From Nitrospinales bacterium (GTDB lineage Bacteria > Nitrospinota > Nitrospinia > Nitrospinales > VA-1): a stretch of DNA of 33,470 nt. Under the pieces are notes generated by a model that made no database searches, was not told the origin of the DNA, and saw nothing but the letters and a program-made list of their open reading frames with translations. The position numbers and the translations under genes were made by a program. Position 1 is the first letter of the stretch, and each line of letters begins with the position of its first letter. The stretch lies in the NCBI GenBank assembly GCA_022450865.1, contig JAKUOQ010000010.1, positions 1 through 33,470 of the forward strand. Direction: 5' to 3'. Of the stretch, positions 20,042 through 29,828 are shown in pieces.

Positions 20042-20418
20042 TAAAAAAGTATTTACATACCCGGTTTCGGGTATCAGATATGGATAAATCTATATCTTTT
20101 TATCAAGATATTCTGGGAATGGAAGTTATCGAGGAGAAAACTTCACCGCGTGGTTCAAAACTCGTTTTTCTGAAGTTTCCTGGAACGGATTGTGATCTGG
20201 AACTATGCTCTTTCCCAAATTCAGGATTGGTTCACGTTCCTGAAGATTTAGTACATCTTGCTTTCGAAGTGGAAAATTTGGAAGATTGTATCAACCGGCT
20301 CAATGCTGCGGGCATCCCAATCACCGAAGGCCCATTGGAGTCTTCAAATGGAACACGATTTATATTCACTGAAGACCCAGATAAATATGAAATCGAGTTG
20401 ATGCATTATAAGAAATAA
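20038..20418 (+). CDS. Glyoxalase/VOC-family protein (lactoylglutathione-lyase-like)
   Basis: HTRFRVSDMDKSISFYQDILGMEVIEEK, HLAFEVENLEDC, FTEDPDKYEIELM; ATGA overlap with the upstream gene. Confidence 0.88.
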   Translation: MIKKYLHTRFRVSDMDKSISFYQDILGMEVIEEKTSPRGSKLVFLKFPGTDCDLELCSFPNSGLVHVPEDLVHLAFEVENLEDCINRLNAAGIPITEGPLESSNGTRFIFTEDPDKYEIELMHYKK

Positions 20419-20452
20419 TATTCATGCACTATAATTCCTGAATATTCTACCA

Positions 20453-20824
20453 CTAAAGAATAAGCCCATTTTTCTTAAGCCATTCTTCGGTGTTGAACTT
20501 TTTATTAGAATATTCCTGGAACTCGATTTCTTTTTTGGAGAGTTGCTGCCCATCGATGAACTGCGATTTCTTTAGAGATTTTCTGCTAGCGCGTTTTTTA
20601 GGAGTAGGTTGTTCTTCTGTGAGCTCTTCTTCAACTTCTAATTCCAATGAGTCGGTCAACACTTCCATCTTCAGTACAAGAACCATAAAACTTTTTGGGC
20701 AGATTTCTTCATTTTTTTGAATTTCTGCGACGATTTTTTTCACCTTAGGTGACACCATTACTGCTTCTGTAATGGCCTTGGATAATTTTTCAAAACTGCG
20801 CTCAGCTCCATCGGATTCACTCAC
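20453..20824 (-). CDS. Hypothetical protein with basic KKRASRKSLKK segment
   Basis: 123 aa ORF; no recognised family; intergenic placement; the opposite-strand 20490-20720 ORF is likely its antisense. Confidence 0.6.
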   Translation of the reverse strand: MSESDGAERSFEKLSKAITEAVMVSPKVKKIVAEIQKNEEICPKSFMVLVLKMEVLTDSLELEVEEELTEEQPTPKKRASRKSLKKSQFIDGQQLSKKEIEFQEYSNKKFNTEEWLKKNGLIL

Positions 20825-20994
20825 AAAACCCCCCTTTCGATTTTATAAAACTCGAAAAAATTTAAATCATTTACATATCTAACCTTAAACCCACCAAAAT
20901 CTCTTGTCAAGGAGACCTTTGTAAAAACATAAAAAAGAAGATAAGTTATAATTTGTTCTACTGAATTTGTTCTTAATTAAGAGATTATTGTTTT

Positions 20995-21342
20995 ATGGAT
21001 TTTGCTCAAAAAATTTTATCTTCCCCGTCTCTCGTGTGGATTTTGGCGGCAATGGGGTTTTATCTCATCAATATTTTTATGGGTTTGTTTATTGGTTTTC
21101 AAAAGAAAACAGTCCAAAACCTTAAAATTCACAAATACTTTTTTTATTCAATCGCATTTTGTCTGATATATTTTCTGATTATGAATCAGATACACCATGA
21201 AAACATGTGGGTAGATTATGCAGTGGTCTTTTATATTGTCGCATTCGTGCCTTTCAGCAAGCGTTGGGATATTTTGGCGCACGCCATTATTGCCGCAGTT
21301 GGTTTCACACTATTACCACTTCTTATCGTTATCCAAATATAG
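20995..21342 (+). CDS. Small hypothetical integral membrane protein
   Basis: 115 aa with about 3-4 hydrophobic segments; ATG after an AT-rich leader. Confidence 0.65.
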   Translation: MDFAQKILSSPSLVWILAAMGFYLINIFMGLFIGFQKKTVQNLKIHKYFFYSIAFCLIYFLIMNQIHHENMWVDYAVVFYIVAFVPFSKRWDILAHAIIAAVGFTLLPLLIVIQI

Positions 21343-21427
21343 GTAATTTTGTCAAGTATTTTGCAGTAGTAAGTACCCAGAGGGAGAGAAGGGTGATGAA
21401 AAAGGAGAGAAGAGATTGGTCTATAGA

Positions 21428-21733
21428 TCAGTCAGCTATAGCAGCTTTGACGGTAATGTCACCGTAGACTTTTATCCGACAGCCGAGTTTCTGATGGTCT
21501 TCCAGTCGGTGAATTTTTTCAAAGAAGGTTCGCCCATTGACGTTTTCCATAGGTTCAACCTCTACGACGCATTTGGCACATAAGCCACTACCCCGGCAAT
21601 TGAGAAATTTGTTGAGGCCTTTATAAACCTCGGCATCATTATAAAGAGCTGCCTGCCGTAAATTGGCACCATAACCTGCTTTAAACTCGTAAGTTTCATC
21701 AGTTTCGGTGTTTATGACTTTTATTTTTGGCAT
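21428..21733 (-). CDS. [2Fe-2S] ferredoxin
   Basis: C-x5-C-x2-C in NCRGSGLCAKC plus distal KLGCR. Confidence 0.9.
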   Translation of the reverse strand: MPKIKVINTETDETYEFKAGYGANLRQAALYNDAEVYKGLNKFLNCRGSGLCAKCVVEVEPMENVNGRTFFEKIHRLEDHQKLGCRIKVYGDITVKAAIAD

Positions 21734-21836
21734 GATAAACCCTTTACATATTGTTTTTAGCGAGCGCTATTAATGCCCGAATAACAAGGCAATGTCAATC
21801 CTAATCTCAATTTGGTTGCTATTCCGTGAAGAGAAA

Positions 21837-23648
21837 TTATATAGAATAGTTATGGCCCATAAGAATTTTCTTTTCTTTCAAGTAGTTCTGAATTTTGGTC
21901 GATGCTTCTTTTGCATTCTGGGCTTCATCAAGCGAAATTAAAATATCCGGTTGGCCAACAGGTTTTGAACTGACCTGTATTTCTACTACTTGATATGGGT
22001 TTGCCAATAACTTGAGATCTTCTTGATCTTCCCTGTGAAACGCATTTGATGTAGAAATCACCACATGCCCGGCATCAAGAAATAGTTTAGCAACTTCGCC
22101 CAGTCGCCTTGCAGATTCTTCTTCGGAACTTCCTATATCAGCAGAGACTCCTAAATTCACATTTCTTCGATCCAATAGATAACTTTGGAAATTGTTTTGG
22201 AAAAGGTTACGCTCCAGTGTTCTTGCTAAAGGCCCTTTTCCTGATCCTGGTTCGCCGGTAATAAGGATTAGTGCAGCGCTGTGCCCGTTTCGATAAGCTC
22301 GTTCTTCTGGTTTAATATCGCTTTTGATCCAGTTAAAATCGCGGGTACGAACTTCATCTCTAAGTTTATCTTCTTTTGTTGTGGGGCTATAGGTGGTTAT
22401 TATTCCACCACCACACACATCATATTCATCTACCAAAACAAAACGTCCTGTGGTCGCGATAGAGCCAAAAAGATCGAAAGCCACAGGTGATCTCGTTTTT
22501 AAAGTAAGTTCTGCAACATCATTTTTGGCAATGTACTCTTGATTGCTAAGAGTTTCCAGGGTAGAGGCATCAATTGCTTTTTTAAATTCATGAACTTCAC
22601 ATTCCACTTCTTGCGTGTTGAGCTTAATCGTAAACTGTCTTCCCTTTTCCAACTTTCGTTTCCCCATCCAGAAAACATTTGCATCAAAAGTTGTCGATAC
22701 GATGGGTAGCTCGTCCATCAAGGTGCAGACGTCCCCACGCTCAACAAAAATCTGTTCATCCAAGGTGAATCCGATGGATTCTGAAGAGGTTGCACCATTA
22801 GGTTGTTTGGGAACGCTCCATGATTCGATTGTTTTAACTACGGCTTTTTTGTTCGAAGGTGAAAAGATAACACGGTCTCCTACCTTGAGTTTGCCAGATT
22901 CCACGCGCCCCGCAATGATTCTTCGTTCATCAAACTTATATACATCTTGTACTGGAAAGCGGAAGGGGAGATGATCGGGTCTTGGCTTTTTCTCAAACTG
23001 ATCGAGCATACTTAAAACAGTCGGTCCTTTGTACCAGGGCATTTCGTCTTTGAGCTCGGCTATATTTGTGCCCAGCTTTGCTGAGACAGGGATGAACTCT
23101 CTTGCCTCAACGCCTAAAGATTCTAGAAAGTTGGAATATTCTGCCTTGATTTTGGAATAAACTTTTTCGTCGTATCCCACTAGGTCCATTTTGTTGATGA
23201 CCACCGCTACCTGGGTGAGACCCAATAGTTTGAGGATATAACCATGGCGGCGGGACTGTTCCTGCACTCCCTCCTTGGCATCGATGAGGAGAAGCGCGGC
23301 TTCAGCATCGGCGGCACCCGTCACCATATTTTTTAAAAACTCTTTATGGCCCGGCGCATCAATGATCACATATTTTCTTTTCGCCGTATGAAAGAAGATT
23401 TGTGAGGTATCGATGGTGATACCTTGCTCCTGTTCTTCCTCCAAAGCGTCCAGCAGGAAAGCGAACTCAAAAGTTTTTCCCTGTTGGTCACAAATGTCTT
23501 GTACAAACTGGAGTTTACCTTCAGGAAGGCTTCCCGTATCAGAGAGCAGGCGACCCACTAAAGTAGATTTTCCGTGATCCACATGACCTACGATAACCAT
23601 CCGCATCAAGCGGGTGGAAAGATCTGGAGCACTTCCGTTATTACCCAT
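21837..23648 (-). CDS. cysN: Sulfate adenylyltransferase large subunit CysN with degenerate C-terminal CysC-like domain
   Basis: GTPase motifs [24 protein letters not shown]-terminal GEPGSGKG and [15 protein letters not shown] resemble APS kinase. Confidence 0.93.
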   Translation of the reverse strand: MGNNGSAPDLSTRLMRMVIVGHVDHGKSTLVGRLLSDTGSLPEGKLQFVQDICDQQGKTFEFAFLLDALEEEQEQGITIDTSQIFFHTAKRKYVIIDAPGHKEFLKNMVTGAADAEAALLLIDAKEGVQEQSRRHGYILKLLGLTQVAVVINKMDLVGYDEKVYSKIKAEYSNFLESLGVEAREFIPVSAKLGTNIAELKDEMPWYKGPTVLSMLDQFEKKPRPDHLPFRFPVQDVYKFDERRIIAGRVESGKLKVGDRVIFSPSNKKAVVKTIESWSVPKQPNGATSSESIGFTLDEQIFVERGDVCTLMDELPIVSTTFDANVFWMGKRKLEKGRQFTIKLNTQEVECEVHEFKKAIDASTLETLSNQEYIAKNDVAELTLKTRSPVAFDLFGSIATTGRFVLVDEYDVCGGGIITTYSPTTKEDKLRDEVRTRDFNWIKSDIKPEERAYRNGHSAALILITGEPGSGKGPLARTLERNLFQNNFQSYLLDRRNVNLGVSADIGSSEEESARRLGEVAKLFLDAGHVVISTSNAFHREDQEDLKLLANPYQVVEIQVSSKPVGQPDILISLDEAQNAKEASTKIQNYLKEKKILMGHNYSI

Positions 23649-24452
23649 TTACATATATCCTCGGGCTCGAAGTTTTTGCATCGCGTAGGTATCTTCCTGA
23701 TCCTGTGCCCTGCCGGAGCGCTCTGCTGTGGTTGCGTTTTTCAACTCTTCAACAATCTCTTCTACATTTTTTGCATTAGAATCTATGGTACCTGTGCAAG
23801 GTGCACAGCCTAAAGAACGGTATCGTTTACCCTCGGGGGTTGCAAAATAGAGATCTATGATGGGGATGTTCTCCCGCAAAATATATTCCCATACGTTCAA
23901 TTCCGTCCAATGAAGAATGGGATGTATCCGGATATGTGTGTCGTCCGAAAATTTAGTTTTATATTGATCCCATAACTCGGGAGGTTGGTCTTTAAAGTTC
24001 CATTCAAAGTTTTTATCCCGTGGCGAGAAATAGCGTTCTTTGGCGCGAGTGCCTTCCTCATCGCGGCGGATACCGAGAATAAGTCCAGTGTAACCTTCTT
24101 GCTCCATGATGCATTGCAGGCCCTGCGTTTTAAGAGCTTCACAGCATACGATGCGCCCTTTTTCGTGGTTCATCCCCTCATCCAGCGCTTTCTGGTTTTT
24201 TCCCACTACCAGATTCAATCCCCACTCCTTTGCATAAAAGTCGCGGTATTCGATCATTGCTGGGATTTTATAGGTAGTGTCTATATGAACCAGAGGAATG
24301 GGGCAATGCCCGAAAAAGGCCTTGCGTGCAAGCCAGAGCATTATTGTTGAATCCTTACCGATCGACCACAGCATGGCAAGGTTTTTAAAGTTTTTATAGG
24401 CCTCACGGAGGATATATATACTCTGATTTTCAAGCTCGTCTAGGTGATCCAT
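23649..24452 (-). CDS. cysD: Sulfate adenylyltransferase small subunit CysD
   Basis: [20 protein letters not shown]-loop, [46 protein letters not shown]. Confidence 0.96.
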   Translation of the reverse strand: MDHLDELENQSIYILREAYKNFKNLAMLWSIGKDSTIMLWLARKAFFGHCPIPLVHIDTTYKIPAMIEYRDFYAKEWGLNLVVGKNQKALDEGMNHEKGRIVCCEALKTQGLQCIMEQEGYTGLILGIRRDEEGTRAKERYFSPRDKNFEWNFKDQPPELWDQYKTKFSDDTHIRIHPILHWTELNVWEYILRENIPIIDLYFATPEGKRYRSLGCAPCTGTIDSNAKNVEEIVEELKNATTAERSGRAQDQEDTYAMQKLRARGYM

Positions 24453-24473
24453 GTAATGTAATAATTCCTCAAA

Positions 24474-24641
24474 TTAAAACCCACGGTAATATTCCCCAGG
24501 GTTTTTCATGTATATTTTATAAAGATCTTTGTCGGATTCCCCGTCCGCTTTTGGCGGGCTCATTTGTAGTAGAAAGTCTACTTTATCCTGATTTATCAAT
24601 AGAATCAAGGGGGACGGTGATTTTACGGGAATTTGGTCCAA
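24474..24641 (-). CDS. Unannotated small ORF immediately upstream of cysD (29 aa from ATG 24563, or 55 aa from TTG 24641)
   Basis: Reverse strand reads ...DQIPVKSPSPLILLINQDKVDFLLQMSPPKADGESDKDLYKIYMKNPGEYYRGF*; frame open back to a stop at 24675-24677; TAA lies 21 nt upstream of the cysD ATG, with GAGGAA between; below the 60-aa track cutoff. Confidence 0.5.
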   Translation of the reverse strand: MDQIPVKSPSPLILLINQDKVDFLLQMSPPKADGESDKDLYKIYMKNPGEYYRGF

Positions 24642-24714
24642 TACGCAATGAGAATGCTGCTTTTTTTGGGTTTTTTAGACGCAATGTTGGTCCCGGACAT
24701 CGGCGAAGGGGGAC
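24607..24714. repeat. Three short same-strand repeats in mirror order A-B-C ... C-B-A
   Basis: A=AAGGGGGAC (24607-24615, 24706-24714); B=TTGGTCC (24633-24639, 24687-24693); C=ACGCAATG (24643-24650, 24679-24686). Confidence 0.6.
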
Positions 24715-24864
24715 AATTTAGGCAGGTATTGTGGCTTTGAACGTAAAAATTCTGATCAATCCCTGTATTTACTTTTCAAGGCTTAGCAATAGAATTATTT
24801 CTTTCTGATCGAAAATAATATAATGCTTCATAAATCAGATCAGTTTATTGTAGCTAGTAAATTT

Positions 24865-24885
24865 GCCGAAATTCTAGTATTCGGC
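24865..24885. other. Short perfect inverted repeat (stem-loop candidate)
   Basis: GCCGAA (24865-24870), 9-nt loop, TTCGGC (24880-24885). Confidence 0.35.
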
Positions 24886-25007
24886 CAGAAAATTTTCAGG
24901 TTCTCGTCGTCGCCGATTTTAAGTTTTGGCGTGCAAAGTAACAGATCGTTCCTGGTCTAGCGAATTACTTTTGCGGGGACTTCTAATGAGTTTAATAGTT
25001 CTAAAAA

Positions 25008-25412
25008 ATGATTTCTTGGAATAAGAAAAGAACAACCTTCCTTATAATTGGTTCCGGCGTCTGGATATTTTTCCTAATCGTATTATCAATTTACCTTTAT
25101 CCAGAAAAAAGAAATAATCCAAAATTAGAAAAGAAAGAATGGATTGATTTACTGCGAAAAGAGAACAAAAATCATGAAGAAAATATTGCTGTTCTAAAAA
25201 CATTAAAGGAACAAAAATCCTTTAACGTAGATAAGAGTGAAATTAAAATTTTAATTGAAAAATCTATCACTAGTCTTGGATCATCTATCTTGCAACATCA
25301 AAGGGAATACAATGAAAAAAAGGAAAGGTCTTTGAAGTTTCTTTTTTATGGATTAGGAATATTGGTAGGAACATGGGGTCTTCTCTATTTTTTTTCAGAA
25401 AAGAAAGGTTAG
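25008..25412 (+). CDS. Hypothetical protein with N- and C-terminal TM segments around a charged helical region
   Basis: TTFLIIGSGVWIFFLIVLSIYLY at the N-terminus; KFLFYGLGILVGTWGLLYFF at the C-terminus; Lys/Glu-rich middle. Confidence 0.65.
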   Translation: MISWNKKRTTFLIIGSGVWIFFLIVLSIYLYPEKRNNPKLEKKEWIDLLRKENKNHEENIAVLKTLKEQKSFNVDKSEIKILIEKSITSLGSSILQHQREYNEKKERSLKFLFYGLGILVGTWGLLYFFSEKKG

Positions 25413-25843
25413 TTTTTATTTGTTTTTAAGCAACTTTGATAACCTGAAAAGAGAGTTTCGAAATTCTTAAAAGATTTTTTCATAACCTCAAGTTTTTTAA
25501 AACAGTTTTCCCCTCCATTTGCCTTAACCGTTTTTTTAAATTCTCTAGAACAATCGAACCCTAATTCCCCTTGTTTTATCATCTGCACGCAGGTTTTTAG
25601 CCTATTAGCTCTATATTTCAAATTGCTGAAAACCTTGTCACGATATTCTGCAGCAGGCCGGGCACATAGCTCAACATCGTCAATTTCCTGAATTAGTTGA
25701 TCCGCGTGATTATTGAATTTTATTTTTATATCATCACAAATAATTTGGTTGGCCCAGGCAGGAGAAGAAAAAAGAAGGATTATTGGTAAAAAGAATATAC
25801 AAAAATTTTTAAGGCCCCTAATATAGTGTGACCTTATATACAT
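25409..25843 (-). CDS. Small secreted six-cysteine hypothetical protein
   Basis: 144 aa; signal peptide ...IILLFSSPAWANQ; six Cys in the mature part. Confidence 0.65.
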   Translation of the reverse strand: MYIRSHYIRGLKNFCIFFLPIILLFSSPAWANQIICDDIKIKFNNHADQLIQEIDDVELCARPAAEYRDKVFSNLKYRANRLKTCVQMIKQGELGFDCSREFKKTVKANGGENCFKKLEVMKKSFKNFETLFSGYQSCLKTNKN

Positions 25844-25907
25844 TCTTCGAACGCATTAAAAATGCGAGTAGATTTCAAATAGACTGCTAAAACTTTTCCC
25901 CTTAAGA

Positions 25908-27335
25908 TCATTTAATCTTCCATTCGGTTCCATTGGCAGTATCTTCAATAAGCACACCTATTGCGGTTAGTTCGTCTCGGCAGCGATCCGCTTCGGCCCA
26001 GTTTTTTGATTTGCGAGCAATATTCCGGTCGGTGATCAATTGCTCGATTTTTTCAATATCGAGATCTAGGTTTTCCTTTTTTATCGAAAACAACTCTTCC
26101 TTAAATTTTTCGGGCGTACTAGCAAATAAACCGAGAACTTTTGCGGCCTTGATCCATGCATGAGCCGTTATGGCAAATTCCTCATCAATGGATGCTGAGT
26201 TCAGGTTTCGCAAACCTTCATTCAAATGCGCCATGACAACTGCGGTATTCAAATCGTCATTCATGGCTGTCTCAAAACTCTTTGTTAATGGATGCTCTTT
26301 GACTTTTTTCTGGAGCCCTGAAATAGAGTTTATGTCCAGACCTTTGATTTTTTCGTTGATTCCCGCTAGCCCTTCATAAAACCGAGTCATCACCTTGGTC
26401 GCGTCTTCCAGGTTCTTTTCAGAAAAATCGATAGGACTACGGTATTGACTGCTGATTAGAAACAGTCGCAATACTTCCGGATGATATTTTTTGTAAACAT
26501 CACGCAGAGTAAAAAAGTTGCCCAACGATTTCGACATTTTTTCCTTATCAATATTAACAAATCCATTATGCACCCAATATCGAACTGGCTGTTTGCCAGT
26601 GCATCCACAGGACTGAGCAATTTCGTTTTCGTGATGAGGAAAAATAAGGTCTTTGCCGCCCCCGTGAATATCAAAGGTATTGCCTAGATATTTTTTGCTC
26701 ATAGCAGAGCATTCAATATGCCAACCTGGCCGACCTTTTCCCCAAGGACTATCCCAGAAAGGTTCTCCCGGCTTACTCTTTTTCCATAACGCAAAATCCA
26801 GCGGATCTCTTTTTACTTCGTTGACTTCTACCCTAGCCCCCGATTGCAAATCATCGATATTTTTACCTGACAAACAACCGTAATCTTTGAAGGATTTAAT
26901 AGAATAAAAAACATCACCATCGGATTCATAAGCCTTTTCCTTATCGACCAGAGATTGGATCATATCCAACATTTCCTGGATGTGGTCGGTCGCTTTTGGT
27001 TCTTCAGTGGGTGAGGCAATATTTAGTTTCCCCATATCCTGATGAAAAGCTTCGATGTATTTTTGATTGATCTCCTGCCAATCTACACCCTCTTTGTTGG
27101 CACGGTTGATAATCTTGTCGTCGATGTCCGTGAAATTGCGGATGAAGCAAACCTTGTTACCGAGGTACTGCAGATAACGGTAAAGCGTATCAAAGGCAAT
27201 AGCAGAACGGGCATGACCCACATGGCAATAGTCATAAACGGTTACTCCACAGACATACATTCCGACATAGTTTTCTTTTTGCGGAACGAAGTCTTCCTTA
27301 TTGCCGCTCATGGTATTGAATATTTTAAAACTCAT
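25908..27335 (-). CDS. cysS: Cysteinyl-tRNA synthetase
   Basis: YVCGVTVYDYCHVGHARS (HIGH-like), GWHIECSAMS, KMSKSLGNF. Confidence 0.98.
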   Translation of the reverse strand: MSFKIFNTMSGNKEDFVPQKENYVGMYVCGVTVYDYCHVGHARSAIAFDTLYRYLQYLGNKVCFIRNFTDIDDKIINRANKEGVDWQEINQKYIEAFHQDMGKLNIASPTEEPKATDHIQEMLDMIQSLVDKEKAYESDGDVFYSIKSFKDYGCLSGKNIDDLQSGARVEVNEVKRDPLDFALWKKSKPGEPFWDSPWGKGRPGWHIECSAMSKKYLGNTFDIHGGGKDLIFPHHENEIAQSCGCTGKQPVRYWVHNGFVNIDKEKMSKSLGNFFTLRDVYKKYHPEVLRLFLISSQYRSPIDFSEKNLEDATKVMTRFYEGLAGINEKIKGLDINSISGLQKKVKEHPLTKSFETAMNDDLNTAVVMAHLNEGLRNLNSASIDEEFAITAHAWIKAAKVLGLFASTPEKFKEELFSIKKENLDLDIEKIEQLITDRNIARKSKNWAEADRCRDELTAIGVLIEDTANGTEWKIK

Positions 27336-27515
27336 CAGAGTAGGCTTTATAAAAAAAGGGTTTAACGTTATTTTGTAAAGTATTCTTTTTTATATTCAGG
27401 TTTGATTTTACTCTATTTCTAACCAGTGAGGTAGGTCTGTAACTAAAACTTTACGGGTTCTCTGAGTCGTGAATATTTTAGAAACAAAAAAGTCGATTAT
27501 TTCTTGCCTCCCCTA

Positions 27516-29483
27516 CTAAGGGGTTGGCTGGATACGCGCTTCAAGCTCTGTGACATTATTGCGCAGTGCTGCGACGGCAAAATTAGCCTGACTTTTTAAA
27601 GATGCTTCTGTCACTGGTTTTTCTGATTTTCCGTAGCCTGAGATTTCTTTACGAATTTTATCCAGTTTTCGTTCCAGAAGAATACTACGTTTGGAGCTGA
27701 AACTTTTGGCAATGGCGTCTTTTAGGCCTTCGCCGTCAAAATGTTTGGTGATAGCCATCAACATGCGTTTTCGGGAAATGAATTTTTTTCCATTTTTCCA
27801 GTCTTCAATAGCCTGATATATTTCTCTTTCAATATTGTCAACGATAGCGTTGTAATCAGTAGGGTCAGTCATGTCATGGATTTCTCCCCTGACAGAAGCC
27901 GACTTGATATCAAAATCAAAAGTCTGGTTGACACCCTTAAGGTCAGCTGAGCGGATATTTGCATTGACTTCATCGGGACTCAGCATAGGTGCCCAAACCT
28001 GCATGATATAACCCTCACTTTTAACATTCTTAAATTCATATTCTCCTTTTTCATTTGGTTGGGTGTAATAACCATTAGGAACAACGAATAAAGTGCCGAT
28101 CATGTCTTTATGCATATTGCATCGCAAAACTATAGGCCCTGCTTTGTTGACTTCGATGGATTTAAATGAGCCCGAGGCCATAGCACCGAGATTGAACTGG
28201 TTGCCTTGGGATTTAGAAAAAATATTATGCACTTCCCTATCTTGGTTTGAGAAAGTGATAGTCGCTCCTACCTGAACGATAGAGTGACGGGGTTGGAAAT
28301 TTAATCCACTCTGCTGGATGGTGATGGATACCCCTTTTTTTTGTTCTTTAATCCGCATTTTAGTTTTTGTTTCGAGGAAAACCAATGTATTTGGACTGGG
28401 TGGCCTACCGTTAATAAGAATTTTTCCTTTAACGTGAGTGGTTTCGTTGACTTTTTTGGATCCTTCCATTTTATGGTCGGATCCTTCAGTTTTATTTTTC
28501 TCTTTTTTAATTTCCGGTTCATTTGCAAGCGAAGCTGCTTTGACTTCTTTTGTCGGTTCTAGCTTCTTCTCTTGTTTCGGTTGATTTATGGGTTTTTTGG
28601 TATCCACATTATATTTGCCCAAGGCAGTGAGCATTTGAACTACAAAGGGTTTTTCATATTGCTTGTCTAGTTCGATAGCTTTTAAAAAATGCGGTGCTGC
28701 CAATTCGAATTTTTTCTGGATTCCAAGAACGATCCCAAGGTTGAAATGAGCCAGCGCGAAGTTAGGTTGGATGGCAATGGCTTTTTTATAAACCATCGTT
28801 TCCTGATCGTACATTTTTTTTCTGCCATACGATTTTCCTAGGAGGTTGTAGGCCATGAGATGGTTGGAATCAAGCTCTATTGTTTTTTCGAACAGACGGA
28901 TGGCATCTTCAGGAAGGTCTCCTTCTAGTTGCGACATACCCCAGTTAAAAGTAATTTCACTGTCGTTAGGGGCCAGTTCATGTGCGCGTGCAAAGCGTTT
29001 ATTAGCGCCTTTAAATTTTTTCGCCATTCTCAACGCAGCCCCCCAGATGGAATAAAGGTCCGATGAGTCGGGACTGATTAAAGAGGCTTTTTCAAACTCT
29101 CTATTACCGGCATTGTATTCACCTTTCTCAGTAAGTTTCATGCCCTTTTGGATATGTTCCAAAGTTTTTCTAGGCAACGTCGAATTGGGAGCAGGGGCGG
29201 TAGTTGCTGTTTTAACCAGATTCCCTAAGTCTGTTTTCGCGGTCGAAACTATTTCCCGGGATGTTAAACTATCACTGTTTGCTGTGGATTTTTGATTATC
29301 TGATTTAGTCTTGGATTTTTTTTGAGATTCTTGATAGTTCTCATAGGGTTCGAGGTTACTGGGGGGAGTTGAATAAAACATTAGAGCCCAAAGCCCAACT
29401 CCAACTATTGCCAGCCCTATAATCGTCATGATAGAGTTTTTTAGTAAATTTGTTGACTCTGTTTTTTTGTGTTTTGAATCCAT
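27516..29483 (-). CDS. Membrane-anchored TPR protein with cupredoxin/plastocyanin-like domain
   Basis: N-terminal TM (IGLAIVGVGLWALMFY); TPR repeats (SDLYSIWGAALRMAKKFKGANKRFARAHELAPND, HLMAYNLLGKSYGRKKMYDQE); VGATITFSNQDREVHNIF ... GPIVLRCNMHKDMIGTLFVV. Confidence 0.88.
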   Translation of the reverse strand: MDSKHKKTESTNLLKNSIMTIIGLAIVGVGLWALMFYSTPPSNLEPYENYQESQKKSKTKSDNQKSTANSDSLTSREIVSTAKTDLGNLVKTATTAPAPNSTLPRKTLEHIQKGMKLTEKGEYNAGNREFEKASLISPDSSDLYSIWGAALRMAKKFKGANKRFARAHELAPNDSEITFNWGMSQLEGDLPEDAIRLFEKTIELDSNHLMAYNLLGKSYGRKKMYDQETMVYKKAIAIQPNFALAHFNLGIVLGIQKKFELAAPHFLKAIELDKQYEKPFVVQMLTALGKYNVDTKKPINQPKQEKKLEPTKEVKAASLANEPEIKKEKNKTEGSDHKMEGSKKVNETTHVKGKILINGRPPSPNTLVFLETKTKMRIKEQKKGVSITIQQSGLNFQPRHSIVQVGATITFSNQDREVHNIFSKSQGNQFNLGAMASGSFKSIEVNKAGPIVLRCNMHKDMIGTLFVVPNGYYTQPNEKGEYEFKNVKSEGYIMQVWAPMLSPDEVNANIRSADLKGVNQTFDFDIKSASVRGEIHDMTDPTDYNAIVDNIEREIYQAIEDWKNGKKFISRKRMLMAITKHFDGEGLKDAIAKSFSSKRSILLERKLDKIRKEISGYGKSEKPVTEASLKSQANFAVAALRNNVTELEARIQPTP

Positions 29484-29828
29484 GATTTGTTTCTATAGTC
29501 CTCTAATCATTGTTGATAACCCATTTGATCAAGATCTCTGTGGCTCAGTATTTCTCCCCTGTCTTCCAAATAATGTATTAGATCATAATTCTGACCAGTG
29601 CAATTTATTCGCTCAAAGAGTTTTTAATTAATTTTGGGAATAATCAGGTTGAATTTTCTCGAGTAATACGATTAAATCATAGCCGCAAACGACCTGTCAA
29701 CTGAACAGCTTCGTTTGGAGGGGTGATTATTTCTAGCCAACGAGATTTTTCTACTCTCTTTTATTACACAAACCGCTTGGGTGAACAGGTTTTTGTACTA
29801 ATTTGAAACCCGACCAGTAAAAATACAA

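Noticed and set aside
24537-24563. CCGCTTTTGGCGG hairpin as a cysD terminator or riboswitch
   Set aside because: It falls inside the candidate small ORF, and I could not match any known riboswitch consensus
24600-24720. GGGGGAC motifs as ends of a REP/RAYT or insertion element
   Set aside because: No transposase, no proper terminal inverted repeats and no target-site duplication; reported only as an unusual repeat arrangement
27510-27523. CCCCT-ACTA-AGGGG hairpin at the stop of the TPR-cupredoxin gene as a terminator
   Set aside because: Short 5-bp stem overlapping the stop codon, with no immediate U-tract on the transcribed strand
29720-29812. Short GTG-initiated peptide upstream of dcd
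   Set aside because: GGAGG sits immediately next to the GTG, and the 27-aa translation shows no supporting features
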